Position numbers and translations under genes: made by a program. Source: Gautieria morchelliformis (lineage: Eukaryota > Basidiomycota > Agaricomycetes > Gomphales > Gomphaceae). Taken from it: a DNA stretch of 64,000 nt. The stretch spans positions 167,797 through 231,796 of the forward strand of contig WHVA01000137.1 of NCBI GenBank assembly GCA_015179125.1, given 5' to 3'. This document shows positions 9,972 through 20,938 of the stretch, in pieces; the first letter of the stretch is position 1, and the number at the start of each line of letters is the position of its first letter. Below the pieces are notes generated by a model, which had not been told where the DNA came from, searched no databases, and worked only from the letters and a program-made list of their open reading frames with translations.

Positions 9972-12900
9972 TCACCCCCCCTCTAGCGTGCTGCGTCCTC
10001 GAAGCACGGGACACAAGGGATTGAAATGCCAGCGAGCGGATTCGGCGAGGGGCACCTGGATGTGTCCTGTAGAACTCCCGGAGTTTGTCAGGAGCGGAAA
10101 CATCTTGCTCCGGGACCCACGAATTCTCCTCGTACCCATACCCTTCCCATTTCACGAGGAATTGGAGTCGTCCTCGCACAAACCGGCTGTCCAGGATCCG
10201 TTCTACCACGTAGTGCTCTTCCCCATCTACAATTTCTGGCGGAGGTGGCGGATGAGCCTTCCGACGTGGAATTGGGTCCTCAAGCATAGGGAGTAACTTC
10301 ACCACGTTGAAGACGGGGTGGAGGCGGGACATGGACATCGGAAGTCGGAGGCGGTATGCATTCCGTCCAACCCTCCGCGTCACCGTGAAGGGCCCAAGGT
10401 AGCGGTGGGCAAGCTTCTGCGAAGGGCGTGTGGTGCGGATGTCACTTGCATCTAGGTACACCTTGTCTCCAACTTGGTACTCTGGGGCAGGAACCCGGCG
10501 TCGGTTGTAGTACCTTGCCATGTCATCCTTGGCCTTCGCAAGGGCCGACTTGGCTTCCGAAAGGGTGGAGTCCATGCGGTCTCGGAACTCATTGACCGTC
10601 TCGAGTCGGGAGTCAGCCTGGCGTGGTTCGAAGCCCATCCGCGGGTGTCGTCCGGAGTCAAGCATGAAGGGAGTCTGTTGCGTGGCGGAATGGACATGGT
10701 TGTTGTATTGGAATTCCGCCAGCGGAAGTAACTCATCCCAGTCATCCTGCCTCTCATTGACAAAGAGGCGGAGATATTGCTCCAACTCCTGATTGACCCG
10801 TTCCGTCTGTCCGTCACCCTGCGGATGGTACGCTGTGGTGGTAGCCAGCTTTATGCCGAGCAGGCGGTAGAGCTCCCGAGTCAGTTCCGCGACAAACTGC
10901 GGACCTCGGTCGGAAACGACTTGCTTCGGGAGCCCATGCAACTTCCAGACATGTGCAAGGAACAGGCGGGCCGCTCCGAGGGCTGTGATCGTCGTGTGCG
11001 TCGGAATGAAGTGGGACACCTTGCTCACCGAATCCACGACGTTCATGATCGCGTCGTAGCCATGAGACTCTGGGAGTTCAACGATGAAGTCGACACTGAT
11101 GGTGTCCCAGCGGGATTCGGGAATCGGGAGCGGAACAAGTTCTCCGACGGGCGGACGTCGTTGCGCTTTGGTTCGGAGACAAAGGTCACACGTCTTCACG
11201 TACTGTCCGATGTAGCGGGACATCTGAGGCCACCAGTAATTCCGAGCCACTAACTCCAGCGTCTTCCACCTGCCAGCATGCCCAGCGACCCGTGTGTCAT
11301 GGTGCTGGGACACGATGCGACGGCGGAGGTCCGCCCCACCCGGAACATAGACCTTGCCTCTGAAGTGGAGCAGTCCATCACGTTCCGACCATTCCGCTGC
11401 CCGTACAGACCGTGAGTGCCCCTTCCGGAGTTCCTCCACTGCCTTCACCACCGACTCCTCCTTCTCTCCATTCCGGTACTGCCTCCGGATATCTCGGAGC
11501 ATTTCCGCTTCCGCCCCAACTGCAGTTACTCCTTCTAGGGCACGGATTGCAAAGAGACTTGGGCGGAGCAGTGTCATATCCGCGTTGTCTCCACTTCCGC
11601 TTCCGTGATCCGCGCGGCGGGATAGGGCATCGGGCTTGCCCATGGTGCGGCCGGGGCGGTGGTGGAGCATGAAGTCAAACCGGGACAGGTGTAGGGACCA
11701 CCGTGCTTGTCGTCGGTTCAGCTTCTTAGCCGTGCGGAAATACTCGAGGTTCTTGTGGTCTGTCCAGATCTCAAAAGGGCATAGAGCACCCTCGAGGAAG
11801 TGTCGCCACTCCTCCAGCGCTCGGATGATTGCCAGCATCTCCTTGTCATGGATCTCATAGTTCCGCTCGACCGGACTAAGGCTCTTAGAGAAGAAGGCAA
11901 TCGGATGCCACCCCCCACCATCTTCCGATGACTGCTGTGACAAGACCGCTCCGGTAGCTGCGTCGGAAGAATCCACCTCGACTCGATAAGGGCGAGAGTC
12001 GTCGGGAAAGATCAGGACCGGGGCGGAAGTGATCAGCTCCTTGAGTTTGTCAAAGGAAGTCTGTTCCGGCTCTCCCCACCGCCATCCAACCTCCTTCTTG
12101 GTGAGGTCGAAGAGGGCACGGGCGTGGCAGGAGAAGTCCTTGATGAACCGCCGGTAGAAATTGACAAACCCAATGAAGGACTGGACCTCCTTCTTGTTTC
12201 GCGGCACGGGCCAATCTGATACACCGGAAACTTTGACTGGGTCCATTTCCACCTTTCCTTCCGACACAATCACCCCAAGATACTCTATCCGCGTCCGCTC
12301 AAATTCGCACTTTTCCGGCTTGAGACACAGGTTGTACTCCCGGAGCCGTTCCAGCACTCTCCGCACGACTTCCCGATGTTCGGACATTGTTTTCGTGAAA
12401 ATGAGGATGTCATCGAGGTAGACGCAGACAACCCCTTCTGCTATCATGTCACGGAAAATGTCATTCATCATCGTCTGGAATGTGGCGGGACTGTTGGTGA
12501 GGCCAAAGAACATGACCTGTGGCTCAAAGAGTCCTCGATTGGTGCGGAATGCGGCCTTCCACTCGTCTCCCTCCCGGATCCGGACATTGTTGAAGCCCCA
12601 GCGGACATCCAGCTTAGTGAAGTACCTCGCCCCGCGGAGTTGTGTGATCAGTTCGGAAATGAGTGGAATGGGGTACCGGTTCTTGATCGTGATCGCATTC
12701 AAGGCCCGGTAGTCCTGCACAAGTCTGAGCGAGCCATCCTTCTTCTTGATGAAGAACACCGGAGATGCCATGGGTGACTTGGAGGGGAGGATCCTTCCTG
12801 TACGGAGGTTTTCCGCAAGGAACGCATCGAGCTCTACCTGCTCCTTGGGTGACAGCGGGTAGACCTTGCAGTTGGTGGGCTTTGACCCAGGCTCCAACTC

Positions 12901-13893
12901 GATGGCGTGGTCCCACAGCTTCCGTGGAGGCAGGGTATCAAACGACTCCTTGGAAAAGACGTCCTCGAACTCTCGCAGGTACTCCGGAATTTCCGCCTCT
13001 ACTCTATCATGCCTCTTGGAGGCTTCAGCAAGGCGTTGCGAAATATTTCCGGTGGCGCGGATGTGTTCCGCCTCCGGCGGAAGGTTTACGTACAGCAAGC
13101 GCTCCCCTTCCGCCAGGATGTCTTCCGGGTCGAGTCGGATGACGTCGGGATCGGAATCGGAATCGGAATCGGAAGTGGAATCCGATTCAAATTCCGCTTC
13201 CGAGTCTTCTTCTGCAAGCAGTGGATGGGGGCCAGAACGACATGTCTGTATGAGCCGTTCAGTCTTCCGCTGCTCCTGGCGCTCCTTCCGCAGTTCCGAC
13301 CTGCACATGTGACACTTGGCTGGACATCGACTCATCAGTACCTTCCGAGTCTGCCAATTGATCTCCGGGTTGTGCTCCTGAAGCCAGGTAAACCCGAGGA
13401 TGATGTCCTGCTTCCCCAGGCTGGTGACTGCAAAGGAAGTGCGTTCCGAGTGTCCATCGTAGCGGAGAATTGTGTCTACTATCTCCGTGATGGACCCTGC
13501 CTCATTGGGGCTTCCATCCACATTGAACACCGGGATTGCACGTTGCAACTTCCGCGTGGTCAGTCGGTTCCGTTCCACATAGTCCCGGTCCATAAACTGA
13601 CCAGTGGCCCCGCAATCGACAAGGGCGGGTCCGGATTTGACTTCCGCCGTATCTGTCGTCTGGATCTCCACCTTAATGACTAGTGACTTGGGGCCAGGGG
13701 TGGCAGCAACAACATAGCGCTTCGGAAGGCGTCTCTCCCAAGGGCGGATGCGGGATGGATGGGGTGTCAGATTTGGTTTTTGTGTGACTTTATCCGGTGG
13801 GTCTGTACGAAGTGAGGGGAGTGGGGGCTTTTCATTCTCTACTTCAAGACAGGCAAACCGGTTATGTACAGGCAGCAGGGGCACACATCTCAC
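9751..13893 (-). CDS. pol: C1 pol polyprotein (protease, RT, RNase H, integrase, chromodomain)
   Basis: The frame is open from at least the GTG at 13893, about 1380 codons. Visible domains: aspartic protease LVDCGATGQF (residues about 91-100); RT with LVQDYRALNA (391-400), MFFGLTNSPATFQ and catalytic YLDD (492-495); RNase H with VDSSDAATGA and TDHKNLEYF; integrase HHCC finger (HxxxxAGHAGxxKT, CDLCLRTK) and core (SVDFIVELPESHGY, VSDRGPQF, YHPQGDGQTERVNQ); linker YLGPFTVTRRV; chromodomain YVVERILDSRF, LVKWEGYGYEENSW. The last 70 or so residues are S/G/D-rich and encoded by the 3' LTR. There is no early ATG: pol lies in the -1 frame relative to gag and overlaps its end, so it is probably made as a gag-pol fusion. 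Chromodomains of this group bind modified histones and direct integration. Confidence 0.93.
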   Translation of the reverse strand: MRCVPLLPVHNRFACLEVENEKPPLPSLRTDPPDKVTQKPNLTPHPSRIRPWERRLPKRYVVAATPGPKSLVIKVEIQTTDTAEVKSGPALVDCGATGQFMDRDYVERNRLTTRKLQRAIPVFNVDGSPNEAGSITEIVDTILRYDGHSERTSFAVTSLGKQDIILGFTWLQEHNPEINWQTRKVLMSRCPAKCHMCRSELRKERQEQRKTERLIQTCRSGPHPLLAEEDSEAEFESDSTSDSDSDSDPDVIRLDPEDILAEGERLLYVNLPPEAEHIRATGNISQRLAEASKRHDRVEAEIPEYLREFEDVFSKESFDTLPPRKLWDHAIELEPGSKPTNCKVYPLSPKEQVELDAFLAENLRTGRILPSKSPMASPVFFIKKKDGSLRLVQDYRALNAITIKNRYPIPLISELITQLRGARYFTKLDVRWGFNNVRIREGDEWKAAFRTNRGLFEPQVMFFGLTNSPATFQTMMNDIFRDMIAEGVVCVYLDDILIFTKTMSEHREVVRRVLERLREYNLCLKPEKCEFERTRIEYLGVIVSEGKVEMDPVKVSGVSDWPVPRNKKEVQSFIGFVNFYRRFIKDFSCHARALFDLTKKEVGWRWGEPEQTSFDKLKELITSAPVLIFPDDSRPYRVEVDSSDAATGAVLSQQSSEDGGGWHPIAFFSKSLSPVERNYEIHDKEMLAIIRALEEWRHFLEGALCPFEIWTDHKNLEYFRTAKKLNRRQARWSLHLSRFDFMLHHRPGRTMGKPDALSRRADHGSGSGDNADMTLLRPSLFAIRALEGVTAVGAEAEMLRDIRRQYRNGEKEESVVKAVEELRKGHSRSVRAAEWSERDGLLHFRGKVYVPGGADLRRRIVSQHHDTRVAGHAGRWKTLELVARNYWWPQMSRYIGQYVKTCDLCLRTKAQRRPPVGELVPLPIPESRWDTISVDFIVELPESHGYDAIMNVVDSVSKVSHFIPTHTTITALGAARLFLAHVWKLHGLPKQVVSDRGPQFVAELTRELYRLLGIKLATTTAYHPQGDGQTERVNQELEQYLRLFVNERQDDWDELLPLAEFQYNNHVHSATQQTPFMLDSGRHPRMGFEPRQADSRLETVNEFRDRMDSTLSEAKSALAKAKDDMARYYNRRRVPAPEYQVGDKVYLDASDIRTTRPSQKLAHRYLGPFTVTRRVGRNAYRLRLPMSMSRLHPVFNVVKLLPMLEDPIPRRKAHPPPPPEIVDGEEHYVVERILDSRFVRGRLQFLVKWEGYGYEENSWVPEQDVSAPDKLREFYRTHPGAPRRIRSLAFQSLVSRASRTQHARGGVMSGDTLFSISSSDTTPSSDSISDSASGSDSISASAFGNNSASGRTSTSSVRLASSTPISDFRPGTVSEIKRLA

Positions 13894-15065
13894 CCGCTGC
13901 GTGTCACAAAATCCGATGCATCTTCCGCTTCCGGTAGACCATGTTCCGCATTTTCGGAAAGCACTTCCGCAGTGGGCACTCCATTTATGTCTGCAAGCGC
14001 GAGGAACTCTGGAAGGATCTCGAGTTTCTCCTCTGTGGTCATAAGCCGGATATCAAAGGCTTGGGGGCACTCGCGAGCGTAGTGGCCTGGTTGTCGGCAG
14101 CGGAAGCAGGTGATAGTTCCGTGGCCTTTTCCGCGCATGCGGTCAACATCCATCGGGGCAGGGCCACTCTTCGAGGGAGGAGGGCTATGGTTCCTAATAG
14201 GAGCAGGCGGAGCAAGCATCGGAAATAATTTCCGTGTGGGAATGAATGCGCTTCCGGGTTTTGGCACAGGTGGAGTAGGACGAGTGGAACTGCGTGTCAT
14301 GTTCCGGCTCGTCTCCACAAAGGCCTCATTTGCCTCCCTGTTCCGAGAAACCTTCTGCGCAGCTTGGTACCACCCTTCCGGGTCATCAAAATCCGGAGCT
14401 CCATCCCCAAGCAGCGCAACTTGGTTCTGGAGCGTCGGATCGAGTCCTCGTCGGAATTTGATGACGATCGTCTTGTCGTCGTCATATTCCGCAAGGTCGA
14501 TGAGCTCCTGGAAGCGATCGATGTAGTCATCGACCGGATCTTTGGCCTGGTACCAGCTCGTCCCCTCGAGCTTTGTAAGGGCTGTGAGCTGCTCGTTTTT
14601 CGGGCAGAACTGGTCGGAAAATGTTTTCTCGAACACGTCCCAGTCCCGGAAGTAGTTCCCCTTGCCCTTTGCTTCATGTCGGATCACCTTGTTTGCAAAA
14701 CGGGCTGCGCGGTCCGATTTGAAAAAGGACAACGTCCAGTGAATCCGAGCCTGGTCGTTCGGAAAGAGGTCTCCGACAATTGCGAAGTAGATGCTGCATG
14801 TATTGAAGAATGCGCGTCCCTTCTCCCGATCTCCGTCAAAGTCCGCCGGAGTTGCGGGTTTGACCTTTGCTAACTTCGCGGACATCCTCTTTTCCGCTAG
14901 TTCCGCTTTTCCGAAATCCGGATCATCCAGCATTTCATTTCCACCACCTTGTGGAATATCTAACTTAGCCAAAATCGCTTGTAAGGCTGTTTCAATCGCG
15001 TCGGTCTTCATCCGGTTCCGCGTCAATTCCTCTTCCATATTCCGAAGACGATCGTCCGGATCCAT
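13890..15065 (-). CDS. gag: C1 gag (capsid and zinc knuckle)
   Basis: First in-frame ATG at 15065 (MDPDDRLRNMEEELTRNRMK), giving about 391 residues to TGA 13890-13892. The capsid region includes PATPADFDGDREKGRAFFNT and DKTIVIKFRRGLDPTLQNQV. A CCHC zinc knuckle CFRCRQPGHYAREC lies near 14070-14115, preceded by GPAPMDVDR. Gag forms the virus-like particle in the cytoplasm and binds the element RNA. The reading frame upstream of 15065 is open to 15263 but lacks an ATG. The stop TGA is overlapped by the pol frame. Confidence 0.9.
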   Translation of the reverse strand: MDPDDRLRNMEEELTRNRMKTDAIETALQAILAKLDIPQGGGNEMLDDPDFGKAELAEKRMSAKLAKVKPATPADFDGDREKGRAFFNTCSIYFAIVGDLFPNDQARIHWTLSFFKSDRAARFANKVIRHEAKGKGNYFRDWDVFEKTFSDQFCPKNEQLTALTKLEGTSWYQAKDPVDDYIDRFQELIDLAEYDDDKTIVIKFRRGLDPTLQNQVALLGDGAPDFDDPEGWYQAAQKVSRNREANEAFVETSRNMTRSSTRPTPPVPKPGSAFIPTRKLFPMLAPPAPIRNHSPPPSKSGPAPMDVDRMRGKGHGTITCFRCRQPGHYARECPQAFDIRLMTTEEKLEILPEFLALADINGVPTAEVLSENAEHGLPEAEDASDFVTRSG

Positions 15066-15252
15066 GTTGGAAGGAGAAATATAGGACGGGATTTCCGGGG
15101 TTGGGAGCTCGACGTAAGAAGAGGGGCTGTCGTACGCTGTATGTGCGGAAGAGGTTGCGATCTCCGAGTCGCTGTCTCCGATTCCGAACGCACCTATGGC
15201 GAATGCAACGCGCAGTACGACCGCCGGTCCTCTAGGGGAGAGACTTTTCTGC

Positions 15253-15732
15253 TGTAAGGGCAACCCTGGCTAGTCGTGGAGATCACGCTACCACACAACT
15301 GACAAGGGGAAATCCAAAGTATGTATAAATGAACAGAGCATACAAGAGAGGGGGTTCTCACCTGACAAGGGGAAATCCAAAGAGAAAAGTCTAAGGACCC
15401 CCAATGTCAGCGAGCCCGTATTATACTACGCTGCGCAGCCAGGGACAACACTTGGCACCCGCCATCAACCCTGCATCCCCCTGACCCTTGATCGACCCTT
15501 GATGCCACCTATTATGCGAGTCGCTTGATTTCCGACACTGTTCCGGGGCGGAAGTCGGAAATTGGAGTGGAACTGGCAAGGCGAACGGAACTGGTGGAAG
15601 TTCTCCCAGAAGCGGAATTGTTCCCGAAAGCGGATGCGGAGATGGAATCGGAACCGGAAGCGGAGTCGGAAATGGAGTCGGAACTGGGTGTGGTGTCGGA
15701 ACTGGAAATGGAAAACAGGGTGTCCCCTGACA
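15253..15732 (-). repeat. 5' LTR of C1
   Basis: 480 bp copy matching 9492-9971; I found no difference by eye. Its outer end (15732) is followed by ATGAT, the second half of the target duplication. Confidence 0.92.
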
Positions 15733-18535
15733 ATGATGGCAAAAGAGACGAGCCCCAGACGATGGTCAGGACTCGGAATACTCAAGCTCTAGTCGCAAGA
15801 GCTCGAGGGCTCACGCCATCGACCACGAGATGGCAGAGGCCCTGAACAAACAGGTGCAGGCTGCGCTGTACCGAAGTACGCTGACGCGCCACAAGCACGA
15901 TCAGCTGGCATCGCAGCTTGACAACGCCGCCGCCGCCCTAATGGCAATCGGCAGGAACTCCACCAGGTGGAGGAGGTCAGGCTGCAAGACGCAGCCATGC
16001 TGGAGGACGTCCAGAAAGCACTCCGCCCACGTGGGGAACGCGACGCAACTCGTCCGAGCTCGCGACAGTCCGCAGCTAACGAACGCATTCGCGATGCGCG
16101 CCGAAAGGAGCGAGACAAACAGCGAATGCCCGCCAGCTGTCCTGGTCGAACAGGACGTAAGGTTCGGGAACGAACCTCAGGAGCAACCGGCTGCCCCAAT
16201 GGACAGCCGTAAAACGATCCAACAGATCGTTAGGGATCAGGTCGCCTCAGAGCCTGACTCTGAAACGACGACCGAGAGCTTAGAGCTCGAAGTCGCACAC
16301 TGGCAGCGTAAAGAAGCCGCAGTTGCGCGCCGCCACACACGGGCACTTGAGCTACTAGCAAATAACGCCGAAGAGACGGTGGCCCACAGCCACACCGCTC
16401 AGCTGCCCGACGAGCAGCTCACGCAAGCCGTACAGGACGCACGGCAAGCACGCGCAGCCTACAACAGCAGGCTATGGATTCGCAACGTGGGACTGACCGG
16501 GGACACCAGGCACAAAACACCCCTGGAACTGAGAGCACAAAATGCTCCCGATCCTGAGCCCAATCCGGGCCCGGGGCCCGTCAGGGCATATAACAGCCTA
16601 CCCGGCGTCACAACCGCGCGAGCGATCCATGGCCCCAACGGAAGGCCAGGGAATCCCTGACCAGGCCGACGTCGTACCAATGGAGCCGTACGACGGGATC
16701 ACGCGGATGATCCGCGTGGCGTTGGCAGACGCCGCGGACACAGACCCGGAGAAGTCTGTGCTAGCGAAGGCCAGCGTAAAATTGGCCCACCCCGAGCCAT
16801 ATGCAGGGGGATCGGACCTCGAAGAGTTTGAAATCTTCATGGCAGCCATCCTACGATGGCTGAAAATGAATTGCCTCCTAGGACCAACCAGCATCGACAT
16901 GCAGGTCGGCTATGTGGGCACTCGCCTCACCGGCGAAGCCCAGGAATGGTTCCTTCGAAACGTTGAACGCTTCGATCGCCAGGTCCGCAGCTGGATGCTG
17001 GAATCTGTGATGCAAGGCCTTCAAAAGAGGTTCCTGCACACACTGACATACCATCACGCATCGAATAAGTTTGACGCGGTCATGCAAGGCATGAAAACCG
17101 TTCAGGAGATGCTGAACGAGCTCACGAAATACCTGGCACGTATGATACAGCCGCCAGACGAGTACACGTTCTGGAGACAGTTTGTCTCGGTGCTACGCAA
17201 AATGCTGCGCAACGAGGTCCTCAAAAAGGGCTATAATGCCGAGAGCAGCTCAATAGAGCAACTCTTCGAGACGGCCCGGATGATCGAGGAGGCATCCCGA
17301 TACACATGGGGATGCGCCATGCAGAAAGCGCAGCAGCAACGGCAAGCGCCGCCTGGCTCACAGGGAGCAAGCCGTTGACACAAATGGGCCTGACCAGGCC
17401 CAGCCTGTTCGCAAGAAGCGGAACAGGTCAACGGCTACCGCCCTCACGCCCAGCACAAGCTGGACACCCGCCTGAAGCTAAACAGCCTCAAGCGTCAGGA
17501 TCGTCCCCACGACCTGCCCCACCGACGAAAACGTCAGGCCGGCCCAACGACAGGCCCAGCGGCAGCCAAAGCAACACCACATGCTTTGAATGTGGCCAAC
17601 CTGGCCACAAGAAGGCAGAATGCCCCCGGCTTAGGTCCGGTATAAGGACAGCGGCCGTGAGGCACGACGGTGAAGCTGAGGATCCGGAGACGGATCCTGA
17701 TCAAAGCTCTCTTCAACAGATTGATGAAGAGGGGGAGGGTGATCCCCAACCCAACGACACTCCGGATAACGGAGACACGCCTGCTGAAGAGTGGGACCCT
17801 GAGCCGTCCCAATACTATGAATGGGACGAAGAGGTGGAGGACACCACCTACAGGTCCAGCGTGATCAGATTGGCGCTGGAAGACGAAACCGCCACGAAAG
17901 TCATGGCAGCACGCACATCGGTCACGCCAGACAAGGTGGCCAAGCCGGTGTATCACCACCGAAGCAAACACAGAACGCGGCCAACACGTCCGCGTAGTGA
18001 GAACCGTACCCTATCGGGGTACTGGGAAATAAACGGCGTAAAAGCCCACTGCCTGCTAGATAGCGGCAGCGAAGGGGTACTGCTGTCCCCCGAATTCACG
18101 CGAGCTACCAGAATGAAGACGTTCTCCCTGGAGCAACCAATCGCGCTGCAGCTAGCCTGCATAGGCAGCTGTTCCACGATCAACTATGGAACGAACACGA
18201 CCATCAAGTTTCGTTGTGGGACATACGACGAATACTTCGACGTAGCAAACGTCGAATATTACGACGCGATCCTAGGGACACCGTTCCTAAGGAGATTCGG
18301 CATAACCCTGGACTTCTTGAGCCCAGGGACGATCCGCAAGGGAAACGAGGTGATCCCCACGGGCAAGGTCTCATTCGACGACGATGAATCGAAGAACGAG
18401 GACAAAGGGCCACGGGTGAGCAGGATCACCCAAGCGCCGACGCCGAACCTGGCTCATTGAAGCCAGGAGGACGAGTCGCGGGACAACTCGTCCTCGAACT
18501 CACCCTACAGTCGTAGGGAGAGACGCTCTCACCTA

Positions 18536-20938
18536 ATGGTGAAAGCGATGGGAAAGAGGAAAGTGGGCCCATGCGCCGTGGGACCTAATAGACGCCAACA
18601 GCGCCTAATGGCTTCTAAGCCAACCACTACCATCATCCTCACGGATGATGACCTTCCTCACCTCCGCGAGGAATGGATGGAAAGAATCACTGACCTAGTC
18701 AGTGGAATTCCATTAGAACTCCCGCCACTGTGGGAGATCAACCATGAGATCAACCTCATCGATCCCAACAAGCACATGTGGTATCGACTACCGAAATGCC
18801 CCGAACACTTCCGAGAGGAACTGTCGGCAAAGATAGAACGATACACCACTGCAAAGTGGTGGATTCCGGCAGTAGCGCAGCAGGCAGTGCCCATGCTGTG
18901 TGTGCCGAAGAAGAACGGTACATTGAGAACCGTCTTCGATCTGCGCCAGCAGAATGAAAACACGGTGAAGGACGTCACGCCCTTCCCGGATCAGGATATC
19001 ATACGCAGCGACATGGCTCGCTGCCAATATCGAACTAAACTTGATATGTCAGAAGCATATGAGCAGATCCGGATCCATCCGGATCACGTAGCAAAGACAG
19101 CCTTTGCCACGATCCTCGGCACCTTCAGGAGCCAGGTGATACAGATGGGGGACTGTAACGCCCCATCAACATTCCAATGGCTGATGACAGCCATTTTCCG
19201 CGACTGCATAGGTTGCTTCGTCCATGTATACATGGATGACATCTTCATATTCTCGCTCTCAATACAAGAGCATGAAGAGCACCTCTACATCGTCTTTGAC
19301 AGACTGAGGAAGAACCACCTCTTTCTGAGCAAGAAAAAGGTGGACCTCTACTCCATCCGAATGGAGTGCCTCGGCCATATGATCGATGGCTGAGGGGTAC
19401 ATGCCGACGAGGATAAGATGCAACGCATCCGCGAGTGGCGCAGGCCACGGACGTTCAACGACGTCCAGCATTTCCTCGGGCTCGTACAGTATCTGGCACA
19501 CTACATGCCAGATGTTAGCACATATACCACCCCGCTATCGGGCTGTGCGCGTAATAACCGTCCATTCGAATGGACACCACTGCTCGACAAATGCTGGCAA
19601 AGCATTAAGGCGTTGGCCTGTAAGGCCCCGATCCTGCGTCCAGTAGATGCAAGGTGCCCAGAGCCGATCTGGGTGATCACCGACGGATCAAAAGCCGGCG
19701 TCGGTGCGGTCTATGGCCAAGGTCCTGACTGGAAAACTTGTCGACCAGCTGGCTTCTTGTCAAAGAAGTTCAGCGTTGCTCAGCAACACTACCGGACTCA
19801 CGAGCACGAGACGATCGCGGTGCTCAAGGCTCTCATGAAATGGGAGGACAAACTGCTGGGGTGAATGTTCACCCTCGTCACAGACCACAAGGGACTCGAG
19901 TACTTCGTGTTGTTAGAATGCGAGGAGGGAGGTGGAGAGAGACAAAGGCTGGAACAGAACTCGAGTGTTAGCTAACTCTAGCTGTAACACTAAACAGAGC
20001 TGCAGTGCAGCTGAAAGGGCTGAAACTGATAGATTCATTGTAGCTACTGAGCTAGCTACTTATGCGTACAGATGCATATGCGAGTGCTCGGTCAGGGGAC
20101 AGTGGAGTGGGAACTAAATAGGTGTATCCTAAAGCGGATAGTCCTGGGAAAATGCCGGTTCGCAATACAGGCAGCGCTGACATAGTAAAGAGATGAACTA
20201 ATATATGCCAGTTTACAACACTTCGAGACCCAAAAGAGCCTATCTGACCGACAGGTCAGATGGTGGGAGTTTCTATCCCGGTTCAATTTCAACACCGTTC
20301 ATGTAGACGGTGTAGAGAACAAGGTAGCGGACTGCCTGTCGCGCTACTACGAGAGCGACACGAGTGATGACAATCACCCGGACCATGTCTTCGTGAACGC
20401 GGATGCGCGTTTAGACCCGGACAGTGACTTATTGCCCACCGACCAGTATGTCGAGCTGCGAACAGCGGCGACAAGACGCTCTAAACGCCTCGCTGAGAAG
20501 ACAGAGGCGAGAGTAACGGAAGCTGCCGCATTAAACGAGGGCTCACCAGAGCCCGCGAACGTCGCCGTGTCCAGCGACGATGACGATGACGTCAGAGCCA
20601 TCGCCACAGGGAATGACGGCGCACCCCTGCGCCGGATCGTCGAGCAAGGCGTAGACCTGTCTAAGGTCCTACGAGACGTGTACCATAGGGACACCATGTT
20701 CACAAAGATCATGGCGCACCTGGATGCGCACCCGAGATTCGGGATCTGGGACGGGCTGATCTGGACTAAGAATCAGCTCAAGAGAGACGCTGTCATGTGC
20801 AGACCACGTTACGCGCCGGCCACGGCACGGTTAAATTTTCACCTCGGATCTTTCCGAGGGCGCATCGCTTCTTGGAAGCAACCACCACCATCATCTACCC
20901 ACGAAGATGATGCCCCCCAAAGATGGGATGGACGTTGA
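18536..20938 (+). pseudogene. Element B reverse transcriptase-RNase H with only the start of integrase
   Basis: In the same frame as the protease, after the TGA at 18458. RT motifs: TLRTVFDLRQQNENTVKDVT, TKLDMSEAYEQIRIHPDH, MGDCNAPSTFQWLM and catalytic YMDD (in HVYMDDIFIF, near 19225). RNase H motifs: VITDGSKAGVGAVYGQGPDW (near 19680), HEHETIAVLKAL and TDHKGLEYF. In-frame TGA codons occur at 19391 and 19862. A solo LTR interrupts the gene after GLEYF. Coding resumes at 20221 (FETQKSLSDRQVRWWEFL) and runs to an integrase N-terminal stub (DTMFTKIMAHLDAHP, DGLIWTKNQLKRDAVMCRPR) ending near 20812. The HHCC finger and DDE core are absent. Confidence 0.8.
19908..20220. repeat. Solo LTR inside element B RNase H
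   Basis: 313 bp with ends TGTTGTTAGAATG and CAGTTTACAACA. It is flanked by CTTCG on both sides (19903-19907 and 20221-20225). Removing it and one CTTCG restores a continuous RNase H reading frame (GLEYFETQ), which confirms the boundaries. The parent element family is not otherwise present in the window. Confidence 0.88.

Larger units (their letters stand above)
9492..15732 (-). mobile_element. Chromovirus C1, complete Ty3/Gypsy retrotransposon
   Basis: A 6.24 kb minus-strand element with 480 bp LTRs that look identical, flanked by the 5 bp duplication ATGAT (9487-9491 and 15733-15737) inside the B gag. It has a polypurine tract at 9972-9984 (minus AGAGGGGGGTGA before the LTR start TGTCAGGGG), gag and a full-length pol. 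Open frames, matching LTRs and a clean duplication point to a very recent insertion. No tRNA-type primer site starting TGG is seen next to the 5' LTR. Confidence 0.93.
9118..18460 (+). pseudogene. Element B gag-protease gene, split by C1 and frameshifted
   Basis: Starts at the ATG 9118 (MIPRSRRRTRATSS), is interrupted at 9491 by C1 and resumes at 15738. Pieces lie in different frames: 15738-15960, 15967-16200, 16200-16620, 16610-17300 and 17306-18460. The core gag segment (from about 16660) includes HPEPYAGGSDLEEFEIF and MQVGYVGTRL, typical of gypsy capsid. A CCHC knuckle CFECGQPGHKKAEC lies near 17583-17625. The aspartic protease has CLLDSGSEGVLLS (near 18050) and ILGTPFLRRFGI. It ends at TGA 18458-18460, in the same frame as the RT that follows. 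Comparison with the second copy (61258-63677) shows the frameshifts differ, so the ancestral gag was one long frame. Confidence 0.8.

Noticed and set aside
10777-11253. Plus-strand frame inside the C1 integrase region as another antisense gene
   Set aside because: Lies wholly within the catalytic core coding sequence and has no recognisable features.
12907-13683. 258-codon plus-strand frame inside C1 pol
   Set aside because: Shadow of the pol gene on the other strand; no conserved motif and strongly shaped by pol codons.
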